Part shown: piece by piece, positions 35,346-42,907 of the stretch
How positions within the stretch are numbered: position 1 is the first letter of the stretch
Layout of the letters: every line of letters starts with the position of its first letter
Source of the DNA: Micromonospora phytophila
Lineage (GTDB): Bacteria > Actinomycetota > Actinomycetes > Mycobacteriales > Micromonosporaceae
DNA length: 44,084 nucleotides
Direction: 5' to 3'
Assembly (NCBI RefSeq): GCF_023656545.1
Contig: NZ_JAMOKF010000011.1
Span: forward strand, 1 to 44,084
Notes under the pieces: model-generated
What the model was told of the DNA's origin: nothing
The model's input: the letters and a program-made list of their open reading frames with translations, nothing else
Database searches by the model: none
Translations under genes and position numbers: made by a program

Positions 35346-37877
35346 TCAGGGCACGACCCGCAGCCTGGGCAGCTCCCCGGCGGAGATCGTCTCCGGGTCC
35401 ACCTGGGCGCCGAACCAGGCCTCCAGCCGCTCGTACGGCAGGGGTCGGCTGAACAGGAAACCCTGACCGATCTCGCAGCCGATGTCCTGGAGCAGCTCCA
35501 AGGTCAGCTCGCTCTCCACGCCCTCCGCGACCACGGCCAGGCCGAACTGCTGGGAGAGGGTGACCACGGCGTTCACGATCGCCAGGTCGCCCGGATCCGT
35601 CGCCATGCCCTGCACGAAGGAGCGGTCGACCTTCACCTCGTGCACCGGCAGCCGGCGCAGCTGGGCCAGCGACGAGTTCCCGGTGCCGAAGTCGTCCACC
35701 GAGAGCCGTACGCCGAGGTCCCGCAGCCGGCGCAGGGTCGGGATGGGCCGCTCGGTGCCGTCCAGCACCCCGGCTTCCTTGATCTCCAGGGTGAGCCGCT
35801 GGGGCGGCAGCCCGTACTCGTCGAGCAGGTCCTGCACCTGGGCGGGGAAGTGCGGGTCGGTGAGCGTACGGCCGGAGAGGTTGACCGCGACGGCGAGCGG
35901 CTGGCCGGCGTGCGACCAGTCGCGACTGCGCCGCAGCCCCTCGCGGAGCACGAACTCGGTGAGCCGGCCCAGCTGGCCGGTGTGCTCGGCCACCGCGACG
36001 AAGTCCTCCGGCGCGACCGTCCCGTGGGCCGGGTGCTCCCAGCGGGCCAGGCACTCCACGCCGACCAGCCGACGTTCCCGCAGCGTCACCTTGGGCTGGA
36101 AGTAGACCTGCAGCTCGCCGTCGTCCAACGCGCGCCGCAGGTCGCCGGCGAGCCCGAGGCGCCGCAGCGACCGGGACTCCAGGGCCGGGTTGAACAGCTG
36201 CACGCTGCCCGGCACGGACTTGGCCGCCGTCGCCGCCAGGTCCACCCGTTGCAGCAGGGAGGCGGCGTCGCTGCCGTGATCCGGGTGTACGGCGACACCG
36301 ACCGCCGTGTCCACGTCCAGCGTCAGCGCGTCGAAGACCATCTCGTCGCGGATCTGCTCGCGCAGCTGCCCCGCCAGCTCCAGCGCCGCCTCGGCGCTCT
36401 CCAGCCGCAGCGTGACCAGGAACTCGTCCCCGCCGGCCCGGCCCACCAGAGCCGAGGAGGGGGCGCAGGCGCGCAGCCGGTCGGCGACCTCGACGAGGAC
36501 CTTGTCTCCCGCGGCGTGCCCGAGCGACTCGTTGACCTGGCGCAGCCCGTCGACGTCGAAGAGCAGCAGCGCCACCACCTCGCCCGGCGCCCGGATCTTC
36601 ACGGCCTCGTCCAGCGCGCCGGTGATCCGTCGCCGGTTGGGCAGCTTGGTCAGCGTGTCGTGGTACGCGTCGTGCCGCAGCCGGTCGACCAGCCGGGAAT
36701 TCTCCAGCGCCACCGCCGCGTGCGCCGCCACCGTCTCCAGGACGGCGATGTCGCTCGGGGTGAAGTGGTTGCCGTCGCCGAGCCGGTTGGCGACCTCCAG
36801 CGTGCCGATGACCACCTGGCCCGAGCGGAGCGGAACGATCACCACGTCCTTGATCCGGCGCTCGGCGAGGTCGCCGCGGAACTCCGGATCGGTGGTGACC
36901 ACCCGGCCGATCGCCACGGTGCGACCGCTCTCCCGCACCCTGCGCCGGATGTTCGGCGGGGTACGCGCCAGGTCCAGCAGGCCCGGGTCGTCGACCCGGG
37001 CGGTCAACAGCGTCTCCGGGTAGAGACCCTGCGCCGGCAGCCAGAGCGTCGCGTACTCGGCCTGCATCAGCGCACGCACCCGACCCAGCAGCGCGTCGGC
37101 GAGGGTGCCGCTCGGCCCGCTCTCCATCACCGCACGGGTCAGGTCGTAGAGGTCGGTCAGGGTCCGGTGCTGGCGGAAGAACTGCGCGTACGAGCGGTAG
37201 ACCAGAGCCAGACCGGCGGCGAGGGCCGCGAGCAGCACCAGCGACCACCAGGTCGCCTGGACCACGATGAGCACGACCAGGGCGACCGAGACGTTGATCG
37301 CGGCGGTGAGCAGCGCCGGCTTCCCGGTACGCAGCGCGCCCCGGCCGGTCTGCCAGCCGTGCAGCAGGGTGTGCACCCCGACGACGGAGACGACGCTCAC
37401 CAGCATGAGCAGGCTGACGGCGGCGAACATGCTGCCCCAGGTCCGCGGCCCGACCCCGTCGATCGGCGGGAAGGCCTGCAGGGCGAGGGTCGCCAGCGAG
37501 GTGCCCGCCGCCGCCCGTGCCACGTTGAACCAGACCTTGGGCGCCGACATCCGGTGCCCCCGGATGTGCGTGACGAGCGACGCCAGCGTGTAGACGGCGA
37601 CGACCGTCAGCGGCGGTAGGTAGTAGAGCGCGAAGACGAGCGGCAACTCGGTGAGCGTCACACCGAGCGTCTGCCGCCGGACGATCAGGCTCAGCAGCGG
37701 CAGCCCTGCCGCGATCATGAGGACGAGGAGCAGCGCCGCCTCCGCCCAGTCGCCGACCGGCCGGTCGGCGACGAGCCCCGTGACGGTGGCGCAGACCACC
37801 GCCAGCAGCGCCAAGGGAGCCGTGATGATCCAGGCGTCCTCGGACGACCTACGTCGGGATCGATCGCGCCCGATCAT
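35346..37877 (-). CDS. Membrane GGDEF-EAL cyclic-di-GMP protein
   Basis: The 843-residue product starts MIGRDRSRRRSSEDAWIITA; AAGGAG five nt before the ATG at 37877 decides it over an ATG at 37901. About residues 15-215 hold six or so hydrophobic segments. A GAF-like domain (about 225-390) follows. GGDEF is intact (RAGGDEF, near 482) with the Asp of FDVDGLRQVNESLGH, but no RxxD inhibitory site lies before it. The EAL domain (about 580-835) keeps the key acids: ECLARW in place of EALxRW, NLSGR, LEIKE, DDFGTGNSSL, KVDRSF, AEGVE and GQGF. Both synthesis and hydrolysis of cyclic-di-GMP are therefore possible. A perfect BldD box lies 24 bp upstream. Confidence 0.93.
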   Translation of the reverse strand: MIGRDRSRRRSSEDAWIITAPLALLAVVCATVTGLVADRPVGDWAEAALLLVLMIAAGLPLLSLIVRRQTLGVTLTELPLVFALYYLPPLTVVAVYTLASLVTHIRGHRMSAPKVWFNVARAAAGTSLATLALQAFPPIDGVGPRTWGSMFAAVSLLMLVSVVSVVGVHTLLHGWQTGRGALRTGKPALLTAAINVSVALVVLIVVQATWWSLVLLAALAAGLALVYRSYAQFFRQHRTLTDLYDLTRAVMESGPSGTLADALLGRVRALMQAEYATLWLPAQGLYPETLLTARVDDPGLLDLARTPPNIRRRVRESGRTVAIGRVVTTDPEFRGDLAERRIKDVVIVPLRSGQVVIGTLEVANRLGDGNHFTPSDIAVLETVAAHAAVALENSRLVDRLRHDAYHDTLTKLPNRRRITGALDEAVKIRAPGEVVALLLFDVDGLRQVNESLGHAAGDKVLVEVADRLRACAPSSALVGRAGGDEFLVTLRLESAEAALELAGQLREQIRDEMVFDALTLDVDTAVGVAVHPDHGSDAASLLQRVDLAATAAKSVPGSVQLFNPALESRSLRRLGLAGDLRRALDDGELQVYFQPKVTLRERRLVGVECLARWEHPAHGTVAPEDFVAVAEHTGQLGRLTEFVLREGLRRSRDWSHAGQPLAVAVNLSGRTLTDPHFPAQVQDLLDEYGLPPQRLTLEIKEAGVLDGTERPIPTLRRLRDLGVRLSVDDFGTGNSSLAQLRRLPVHEVKVDRSFVQGMATDPGDLAIVNAVVTLSQQFGLAVVAEGVESELTLELLQDIGCEIGQGFLFSRPLPYERLEAWFGAQVDPETISAGELPRLRVVP

Positions 37878-37900
37878 CCGGCTCCTTGGGTTTCGCGTCA

Positions 37901-37913
37901 TGACGCAGTGTCA
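37901..37913. promoter_or_regulatory. BldD box upstream of GGDEF-EAL gene
   Basis: TGACGCAGTGTCA matches the published BldD consensus TNACNC(A/T)GNGTNA at every defined position. It lies 24-36 bp upstream of the GGDEF-EAL start codon. BldD with bound cyclic-di-GMP represses developmental genes, including genes for cyclic-di-GMP enzymes, in Streptomyces. Repression of this gene is inferred. Confidence 0.7.
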
Positions 37914-37968
37914 CCGACGCGCGGGGCGGCCCCCATGCCTGAGCGGCAGGGAAGGGACCGCTGGCCGG

Positions 37969-38097
37969 TCACTGCCAGACGAGATCCTGGGTCTGCAGAT
38001 CGCCCAGACCGCCAAGGTCCACGACACCGAAGGCAGCAGCGAGGGTGAGGAGAACGAGAAGCGAGCCAAGCAGCCGGCCCGACCTTCGACCAGACAT
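37969..38097 (-). CDS. 42-residue hydrophobic small protein
   Basis: The small frame begins MSGRRSGRLLGSLLVLLTLA and ends DLQTQDLVWQ. AGGAG lies 5 nt before the ATG, an ideal Shine-Dalgarno. After a basic N-terminus there is one hydrophobic segment (about residues 9-27), consistent with a signal peptide or membrane anchor. It could be a tiny membrane protein or the precursor of a secreted peptide. It lies between the GGDEF-EAL gene (same strand) and a second BldD box. I do not recognise the family. Confidence 0.6.
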   Translation of the reverse strand: MSGRRSGRLLGSLLVLLTLAAAFGVVDLGGLGDLQTQDLVWQ

Positions 38098-38251
38098 GAT
38101 TGCTCCTGTCGCGAGAGAGACACAGGGGTGATGGGTTCCACGATCGTGCCACACCGCGCGCACCCAGAAAAGCGGTGAGCGGGGCGCCGGACCGAGCGTC
38201 GGGCAGGTTTCGCCGTTCGGGCGAGGCCCGACACCACGCCGGTCCAGATCA

Positions 38252-38271
38252 CGGGCACTGTCGGGCACTGT
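38252..38271. repeat. Tandem 10-bp repeat
   Basis: CGGGCACTGT occurs twice in direct succession, about 155 bp upstream of the small ORF and about 70 bp downstream of the second BldD box. A 12-nt palindrome CATTGCGCAATG lies close by (about 38283-38294). One or both may be binding sites in the small ORF's control region. Confidence 0.5.
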
Positions 38272-38342
38272 GCACTTCGCACATTGCGCAATGCGACCTT
38301 CGAGGCAATTCACACGACCGCCGCTCCGGCCGGCGGAGACGC

Positions 38343-38355
38343 TCACCCTGAGTGA
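38343..38355. promoter_or_regulatory. Second BldD box, upstream of small ORF
   Basis: TCACCCTGAGTGA matches TNACNC(A/T)GNGTNA at every defined position. It lies 246 bp upstream of the small ORF. A possible -10 (TATGGT, minus strand, 38390-38395) lies 35-50 bp further upstream, so BldD bound here could block a transcript running through the small ORF and the GGDEF-EAL gene. In the rest of 38098-38577 I see a 14-nt palindrome at 38403-38416 and no further gene. Confidence 0.6.
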
Positions 38356-38577
38356 CCCTCAGCGGGCGACACGATCCCGGACATCGACCACCATACTCGC
38401 TCGGCGCGATCGCGCCAGTGCCGAGAACAAGTTCGGCGGCCGCCACCGGTCGCCGCCCCCGATGCGCCCTCCGCTCCCGGGTATCACACGTGCGCGCCCC
38501 GGTTGTGTCAGTGCGGTGAGGAACCCACGACCGGCGTCGCCACCCGCAGGATGAGGAGCAACTCTGATGTCCACCAC

Positions 38578-39165
38578 CTAGGTCGCCGTCACCGTTTTGG
38601 CCGCCGCCACCCCCGGCCAATCGCGCCACTGTTCGGCGAGCAGTCCGTAGATCAGGGTGTCCGTCCACTCGCCTTTCGCCCAGTGGTCCCGGCGCAGGTG
38701 CGCTTCCTTGACCATGCCCACCCGTTCGCACAGGCGCGCCGATGCCTCGTTCCGGGCGTCGACGTGGGCGATCACACGGTGCATGCCACAGTGCGCGAAG
38801 GCCAGGCCGAGGAACGCGCGCACCGCCTCCGTGGCGAACCCACGGCCCGACACCGACGGGCGGAAGGCCCAGCCCATCTCTCCCCGGGACAACGTCTCGT
38901 CGGCCGGCCACAGAATGACATCGCCGACGACCTCGCCCTCGTGCTCCGCCACCAGCGCCAGCCGGGACTCGGGCCCGGTGATGCCCGAGCTGTGGAGGCG
39001 CTTTTCGACCACCTCGGCCGCGAACTCGCGCGACCACGGCTCCCAGGGGATGTAGCGGGCAACGAGCGGGTCGCTGTAGTACGCGAGCAGGGCGTCCACG
39101 TCATCGGCCCGGTACTGGCGAAGGAGCAGTCGCTCGGTGCGGATCGGCAGTGCCAGCTCGGACAT
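38578..39165 (-). CDS. GNAT family N-acetyltransferase, RimJ/RimL-like
   Basis: The 195-residue product starts MSELALPIRTERLLLRQYRA. The N-terminal TERLLLR motif, the acetyl-CoA-binding GRGFATEAVRAFLGLAFAHC, and HVDARNEASARLCERVGMVK are typical of the RimJ/RimL-like branch (Acetyltransf_3). These acetylate protein N-termini or small molecules. The substrate cannot be read from the sequence. Gene length is normal. Confidence 0.88.
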   Translation of the reverse strand: MSELALPIRTERLLLRQYRADDVDALLAYYSDPLVARYIPWEPWSREFAAEVVEKRLHSSGITGPESRLALVAEHEGEVVGDVILWPADETLSRGEMGWAFRPSVSGRGFATEAVRAFLGLAFAHCGMHRVIAHVDARNEASARLCERVGMVKEAHLRRDHWAKGEWTDTLIYGLLAEQWRDWPGVAAAKTVTAT

Positions 39166-39308
39166 GCCGCCAGTATCGGCCTCCGTGCCTCATGGCGCGC
39201 TCGGCGGCCCCCAGGCGGACTCCATGATCTAACGCGTCATCGCCGCCTGCCTGACGCCGGCCTGACGTGCTGGACGACGAGGGTGACCGAGGTCGACGAC
39301 AACAAGGG

Positions 39309-39358
39309 ACGACAAAGGCCCCTGACCAGCGTTTCCGCAGACCACGGGCCTTTGTCGT
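39309..39358 (-). terminator. tRNA-Tyr terminator
   Basis: ACGACAAAGGCCC and GGGCCTTTGTCGT form a perfect 13-bp stem with a 24-nt loop, 4 nt past the 3' end of tRNA-Tyr. Confidence 0.65.
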
Positions 39359-39362
39359 TGCC

Positions 39363-39446
39363 TGGTGGCGGGTAGAGGATTCGAACCTCTGAAGCTTTCG
39401 CGACGGATTTACAGTCCGCTCCCATTGGCCGCTCGGGCAACCCGCC
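39363..39446 (-). tRNA. tRNA-Tyr (GTA anticodon), CCA encoded
   Basis: A class II tRNA: acceptor GGCGGGT/ACCCGCC, anticodon stem GCGGA/TCCGT with loop CTGTAAA (GTA), a long variable arm (CGCGAAAGCTTC region) and T-arm AGAGGTTCGAATCCTCT. Discriminator A is followed by genomic CCA (39363-39365), which the other three tRNA genes here lack. Confidence 0.96.
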
Positions 39447-39484
39447 AGGGCACCCCACCGCGTCGTAACGCGGCGGCGCAAGCA

Positions 39485-39515
39485 AGGATAGCGGCTCCCC
39501 CCGGCACCGGCGCAA
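39485..39515 (-). promoter_or_regulatory. Candidate tRNA-Tyr promoter
   Basis: Minus strand: -35 TTGCGC (39510-39515), 19-bp spacer, -10 TATCCT (39485-39490), about 38 bp upstream of the tRNA. The -10 is good; the spacer is long. TACGGT on the plus strand near 39521 could be part of a divergent yajQ promoter. Confidence 0.4.
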
Positions 39516-39594
39516 CCGGGTACGGTCAGGGGGTCGTACCGCTGGTCAGCGGGGGACGCAGGACCACAAATCGCCGGACAGCAGGAGCATGAGC

Positions 39595-40089
39595 ATGGCA
39601 GCGAACCCGTCGTTCGACATCGTGAGCAAGGTCGACCGCCAGGAGGTCGACAACGCCCTCCGCCAGGCGGAGAAGGAGCTCGCGACGCGGTTCGACTTCC
39701 GGGGCACCGGCGCCGAGATCTCCTGGTCCGGCGAGGAGGCCATCGGCCTCCAGGCGGAGACCGAGGAGCGGGTGCGGGCTGCGCTGGACGTCTTCAAGGA
39801 AAAGCTCGTCAAGCGGAACATCTCGCTCAAGTCGCTGGACGCTGGCGACCCGCGTCCGTCCGGCAAGACCTTCAAGATCGACTGCAAGGTCATCCAGGGC
39901 ATCGAAACCGACAAGGCCAAGGCGATCAGCAAGAAGATCCGCGACGAGGGTCCCAAGGGCGTACAGGCCCAGATCCAGGGCGACCAGCTGCGGGTCACCG
40001 GCAAGAAGAGGGACGACCTCCAGGCCGTCATCGCCCTGCTCAAGGGTGAGGACTTCGGCGTGGCTCTCCAGTTCACCAACTACCGGTAA
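39595..40089 (+). CDS. yajQ: YajQ family nucleotide-binding protein
   Basis: The product is [20 protein letters not shown] onward, 164 residues. AGGAG stands 7 nt before this ATG and only one base before the ATG at 39589, so 39595 is chosen. The family signatures [28 protein letters not shown] and [20 protein letters not shown] are intact. YajQ proteins bind nucleotides, and a Xanthomonas member (XC_3703) is a reported cyclic-di-GMP effector. It is one of only two plus-strand genes I can support here, read divergently from tRNA-Tyr. Confidence 0.95.
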   Translation: MAANPSFDIVSKVDRQEVDNALRQAEKELATRFDFRGTGAEISWSGEEAIGLQAETEERVRAALDVFKEKLVKRNISLKSLDAGDPRPSGKTFKIDCKVIQGIETDKAKAISKKIRDEGPKGVQAQIQGDQLRVTGKKRDDLQAVIALLKGEDFGVALQFTNYR

Positions 40090-40264
40090 CCGGCAGCCAC
40101 CCCGGCCGGGCGAGCGGTCGATCCCCCGCTGTGACCTGGGCGGACGTCGTCGCCAGTGGTCGTCGTTCGGCAGCACTGTCTGACGCCCGACGGCCTGGCG
40201 ACGGCCTGCCTTGCTGCCCTGAGAACCAACCCGCGCCGCCCAACGGCTACCTGGCGGCCGGCGG

Positions 40265-40645
40265 TCACGACCAGGGTGGCTCCCCCAGCAGTTCACGGCA
40301 GGCCGTCATCACCTTCTGCTGGGCGTCGCCGATCCGGGCCTCGGCCTGTGTCATGTCCGCCTTGCCGTGGCTGCCCACGTCCAGGTCGCCAGCCTTCTGC
40401 GCAGCCTCCAGCAGTTCGCGGCCGCCGGCGCTGACTTTGGCGTCGGTCGCGCCGCTGGCCCGCCTCCCGGCGGTGAGATTCAAGGCGAAGAAGACGTTGT
40501 TCCTCTCCACCACATACGCCACGGCGTCACAGCCGCGGCGGGTGACGTCGTCCGGGGTGGGTCGACTGGCGGCGGGCTTTTCGTCCGTGCAGGCACCCAG
40601 GAGCAGGGCGACAGCCAGCATGCTCGCCGTGAGGGGACGATTCAC
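40265..40645 (-). CDS. Small lipoprotein, unknown function
   Basis: The 126-residue product starts at GTG (MNRPLTASMLAVALLLGACT). LLGAC is a good lipobox with Cys19, so a mature lipoprotein of about 108 residues outside the membrane is expected. The rest is polar, with a second and third Cys (GCDAVAYV and TACRELL) that may form a disulphide. No Shine-Dalgarno is visible, and TACCAT (40652-40657) ends 6 nt before the GTG, so the message may be leaderless. I do not recognise a family. It converges with yajQ; the 175 bases between them show no clear terminator. Confidence 0.75.
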   Translation of the reverse strand: MNRPLTASMLAVALLLGACTDEKPAASRPTPDDVTRRGCDAVAYVVERNNVFFALNLTAGRRASGATDAKVSAGGRELLEAAQKAGDLDVGSHGKADMTQAEARIGDAQQKVMTACRELLGEPPWS

Positions 40646-40796
40646 GGGGGAATGGTAGACCGGCGATCATGCACCGGGATGGCCGGTCGTCTCGGCATCG
40701 CCGAACCGCTCGCCGTCGCCACCGGTCGTGTCCGGCCAATCAACCCAACGACGCTGGCCTCGGCAGGACAATGGAACCCGACGAGGGAGGTCGGCG

Positions 40797-40973
40797 ATGA
40801 GCGAGGACCGGGAGCACCCTGACCGGTCGACGGACGACGAGTCCGAAGCCCGGCGCGCCAGGTTCGGCAAGCTGCCGGCCCGAGTCGCGCCGGAGGACCT
40901 GGTCGAGACGAGAGACACCGATCCACCGCACGACGAGCCGGGGGAGCCTCCGGTGCGCCGGGAGTGGGTGTAG
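40797..40973 (+). CDS. Small acidic hydrophilic protein, 58 residues
   Basis: The product starts MSEDREHPDRSTDDESEARR and ends GEPPVRREWV. GGGAGG lies 6-7 nt before the ATG. It has no hydrophobic segment and looks disordered, rich in Asp, Glu, Arg and Pro. Function and family are unknown. It is divergent from the lipoprotein gene. Confidence 0.55.
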   Translation: MSEDREHPDRSTDDESEARRARFGKLPARVAPEDLVETRDTDPPHDEPGEPPVRREWV

Positions 40974-41058
40974 GGCCGGCTCACATCGGCGGGATGACCG
41001 CCCGCGAGCGCAGCCGAGGCTGGAAAGCGCCGAGCCCGGCGGCGAGGGGCCGGCCGGG

Positions 41059-41154
41059 TCAGGTGGCGAAGATCAGCAGCAGGATCACCGTCAGGATCGC
41101 GCTGATCAGCAGGGAGCCCAGGCATCCCACCCGGTTCGAGAAGAAGAAGAACAT
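41059..41154 (-). CDS. 31-residue single-helix membrane protein
   Basis: The product starts MFFFFSNRVGCLGSLLISAI and ends LTVILLLIFAT. It is almost entirely one transmembrane helix with a small polar turn (SNR). I recall similar short MFFFFSN..GCLGSLL proteins in other actinobacteria, which supports it as a gene. No strong ribosome-binding site is visible. Function unknown. A longer in-frame extension to 41316 looks non-coding. Confidence 0.5.
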   Translation of the reverse strand: MFFFFSNRVGCLGSLLISAILTVILLLIFAT

Positions 41155-41491
41155 GAGGGTGCTGTACCCCCGGCGCCGGCATCCAGACCGGCACGGCGCG
41201 ATCGTGGCGGCGCGCCAGCCCGTCGGTCTGCCGTGTTGACCGGCGGGAACCGCCGACACCAGCGCGGACTCACCGCGCACCCGCCCCAGGCCGGTGCCCG
41301 GCTCCAGGTCGCACAACCGCGCCGCCTCCGCGCCGGGGCACGTCCCCCGGAGCGCCGGGGGCGGCCGGTAAGGCCGGGTTGCCGTCGGCGTCGCGGGACA
41401 CCCCCACCAGGCCCTGCGAACGAGGACGAGGCATCGCGCCGACGATCATCGCCAGCACCAGCGAGCGGACCGGGGATCCCGTGCGGCCGGA
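41155..41491. other. 337-base stretch without a supported gene
   Basis: A 62-codon minus-strand frame (41270-41458, starting MLAMIVGAMPRPRSQGLVGV) has no ribosome-binding site or family resemblance. GC-rich inverted pieces such as CCGGAGCGCCGG are present but weak. I see nothing else that can be defended. Confidence 0.4.
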
Positions 41492-42751
41492 TCAGGCCGG
41501 AACGGGCTCCTCGGCGCGTACCGCCGTGGCCTCCGCGCGGGAGATGGGGCCGGCGGGCAGGCCGGCGACCCCGGCCCCGACGGCGACCGCCGCCCCGGCG
41601 AAGAGGAACGCCCAGGGCACCCCGCCGGCGTGGTCGACGATCAGCCCGGCCACCGCGCCGCCGGCGGCGCTCGCGCCGACCGACATGGTCACCACCCAGG
41701 TGTACGCCTCGTTCAGCATGCCGGCCGGGGAGATCCGCCCGATCAGGGTGTTCTCCAGGGTGAGCGCGGGCGCGATCGTGGCGCCGCCGATCACCAGGGC
41801 GGTGCCCAGCGCCGCCGGGGTGGGCATGAGCGCGAAGACGACGAAGGTCGCGGCCACTGCGGCGAGCAGCCAGGAGAACTGCCGGGTCATGTTCCGGGCC
41901 GGTCTGCGTACGCCGAACCAGAACCCGCCCACGGCGCTGCCGATGCCCCAGACGGCCAGCAGCAGACCGGCGAGGCTGTCCGGGTCGTCGGCGGTGTAGC
42001 CGGTCGCGAACGCCGGCACGATGACGCCCGCCGCGCCGAAGGCGATACCCAGACTGGCGACGCAGACCAGCAGCGCCGGGAAGCCCCCGACCCGCAGCGG
42101 GCCGAGCCCTCGGGCGTGGTTTTCGTGCGGGTGGGGACGCCAGCCGCGCATCACCCGGCCGAGCGCCACCGCCGTGGTGCCGACGAGGGTCACCACCGCC
42201 GAGCCGACCAGCGCGGCGGCGGCGTCGGCGATCAGCACGAACCCGGCGACGAGCAGCGGGCCGAGCACGAAGACGATCTCAAACAGGGTGGTCTCCGCGG
42301 CCAGGGCGGTGTTGCGCAGGTGCCACCGGCCGGAGGCGGGACCGGTCAGCTCGTTCCAGGCGCCCCGGATCGCGGCGGTCAGCGGCGGGTACGTCGCGCC
42401 GGCCACGCCGGCTGCCACGAAGACCAGGGCGAGGCTGCCGGCCTCCGCGCGGGCGGCCCAGAGCAGTCCGAGCAGGGCCAGCGGGTGGGCGACGGCGGTG
42501 CCGAGGAGCACCGGACTCGGACCGATCCGGTCGGCGATCCGCCCGGCGACCGGGCTGAGCGCGGCCCCGGAGAGGGCGTAGATGCCGCCGGCGACCGCGG
42601 CGAGCGAGTAGCGCCCGGTGACCTGCTCCACGACCAGCAGCAGCGCCAGCGGTGTCATTCCGATCCCGAGCCGGCCGATGATGCCGGTCACCAGCAGCAT
42701 CGGCGCGCCGGGGATCCGCCAGACGCCCAGGTACTGGCGCAGTGCGGCCAC
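41492..42751 (-). CDS. MFS transporter
   Basis: The 419-residue product starts at GTG ([20 protein letters not shown]), with GGAGG six nt upstream. Twelve or so hydrophobic segments are visible. The loop between helices 2 and 3 has [20 protein letters not shown], an MFS motif A variant. The family pattern resembles actinobacterial efflux proteins of the YfcJ/arabinose-type group. The substrate is unknown. TAGGGT (minus strand, 42791-42796) is a possible -10, giving a short leader. Confidence 0.88.
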   Translation of the reverse strand: MAALRQYLGVWRIPGAPMLLVTGIIGRLGIGMTPLALLLVVEQVTGRYSLAAVAGGIYALSGAALSPVAGRIADRIGPSPVLLGTAVAHPLALLGLLWAARAEAGSLALVFVAAGVAGATYPPLTAAIRGAWNELTGPASGRWHLRNTALAAETTLFEIVFVLGPLLVAGFVLIADAAAALVGSAVVTLVGTTAVALGRVMRGWRPHPHENHARGLGPLRVGGFPALLVCVASLGIAFGAAGVIVPAFATGYTADDPDSLAGLLLAVWGIGSAVGGFWFGVRRPARNMTRQFSWLLAAVAATFVVFALMPTPAALGTALVIGGATIAPALTLENTLIGRISPAGMLNEAYTWVVTMSVGASAAGGAVAGLIVDHAGGVPWAFLFAGAAVAVGAGVAGLPAGPISRAEATAVRAEEPVPA

Positions 42752-42853
42752 GGTCGACCTCCAGGGATGTAATGGGTGGGAGCCCTTGCGACCCTAACGC
42801 TCGGGGCGTCCGGGCAGAAACGGTTAACACGCTCACACCCGGCGCCCGACAGA

Positions 42854-42890
42854 CTCCGCCCGCGCCCGGACGGGCCGGGCGCGGGCGGAG
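42854..42890 (-). terminator. htpX terminator
   Basis: CTCCGCCCGCGCCCGG and CCGGGCGCGGGCGGAG form a perfect 16-bp stem with the loop ACGGG, 18 nt past the htpX stop codon. Confidence 0.8.
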
Positions 42891-42907
42891 GTGGTGCCGT
42901 CAGCGGG

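Noticed and set aside
35310..37619. 769-codon plus-strand open frame opposite the GGDEF-EAL gene
   Set aside because: The minus-strand frame has all GGDEF and EAL motifs; the antisense frame has none.
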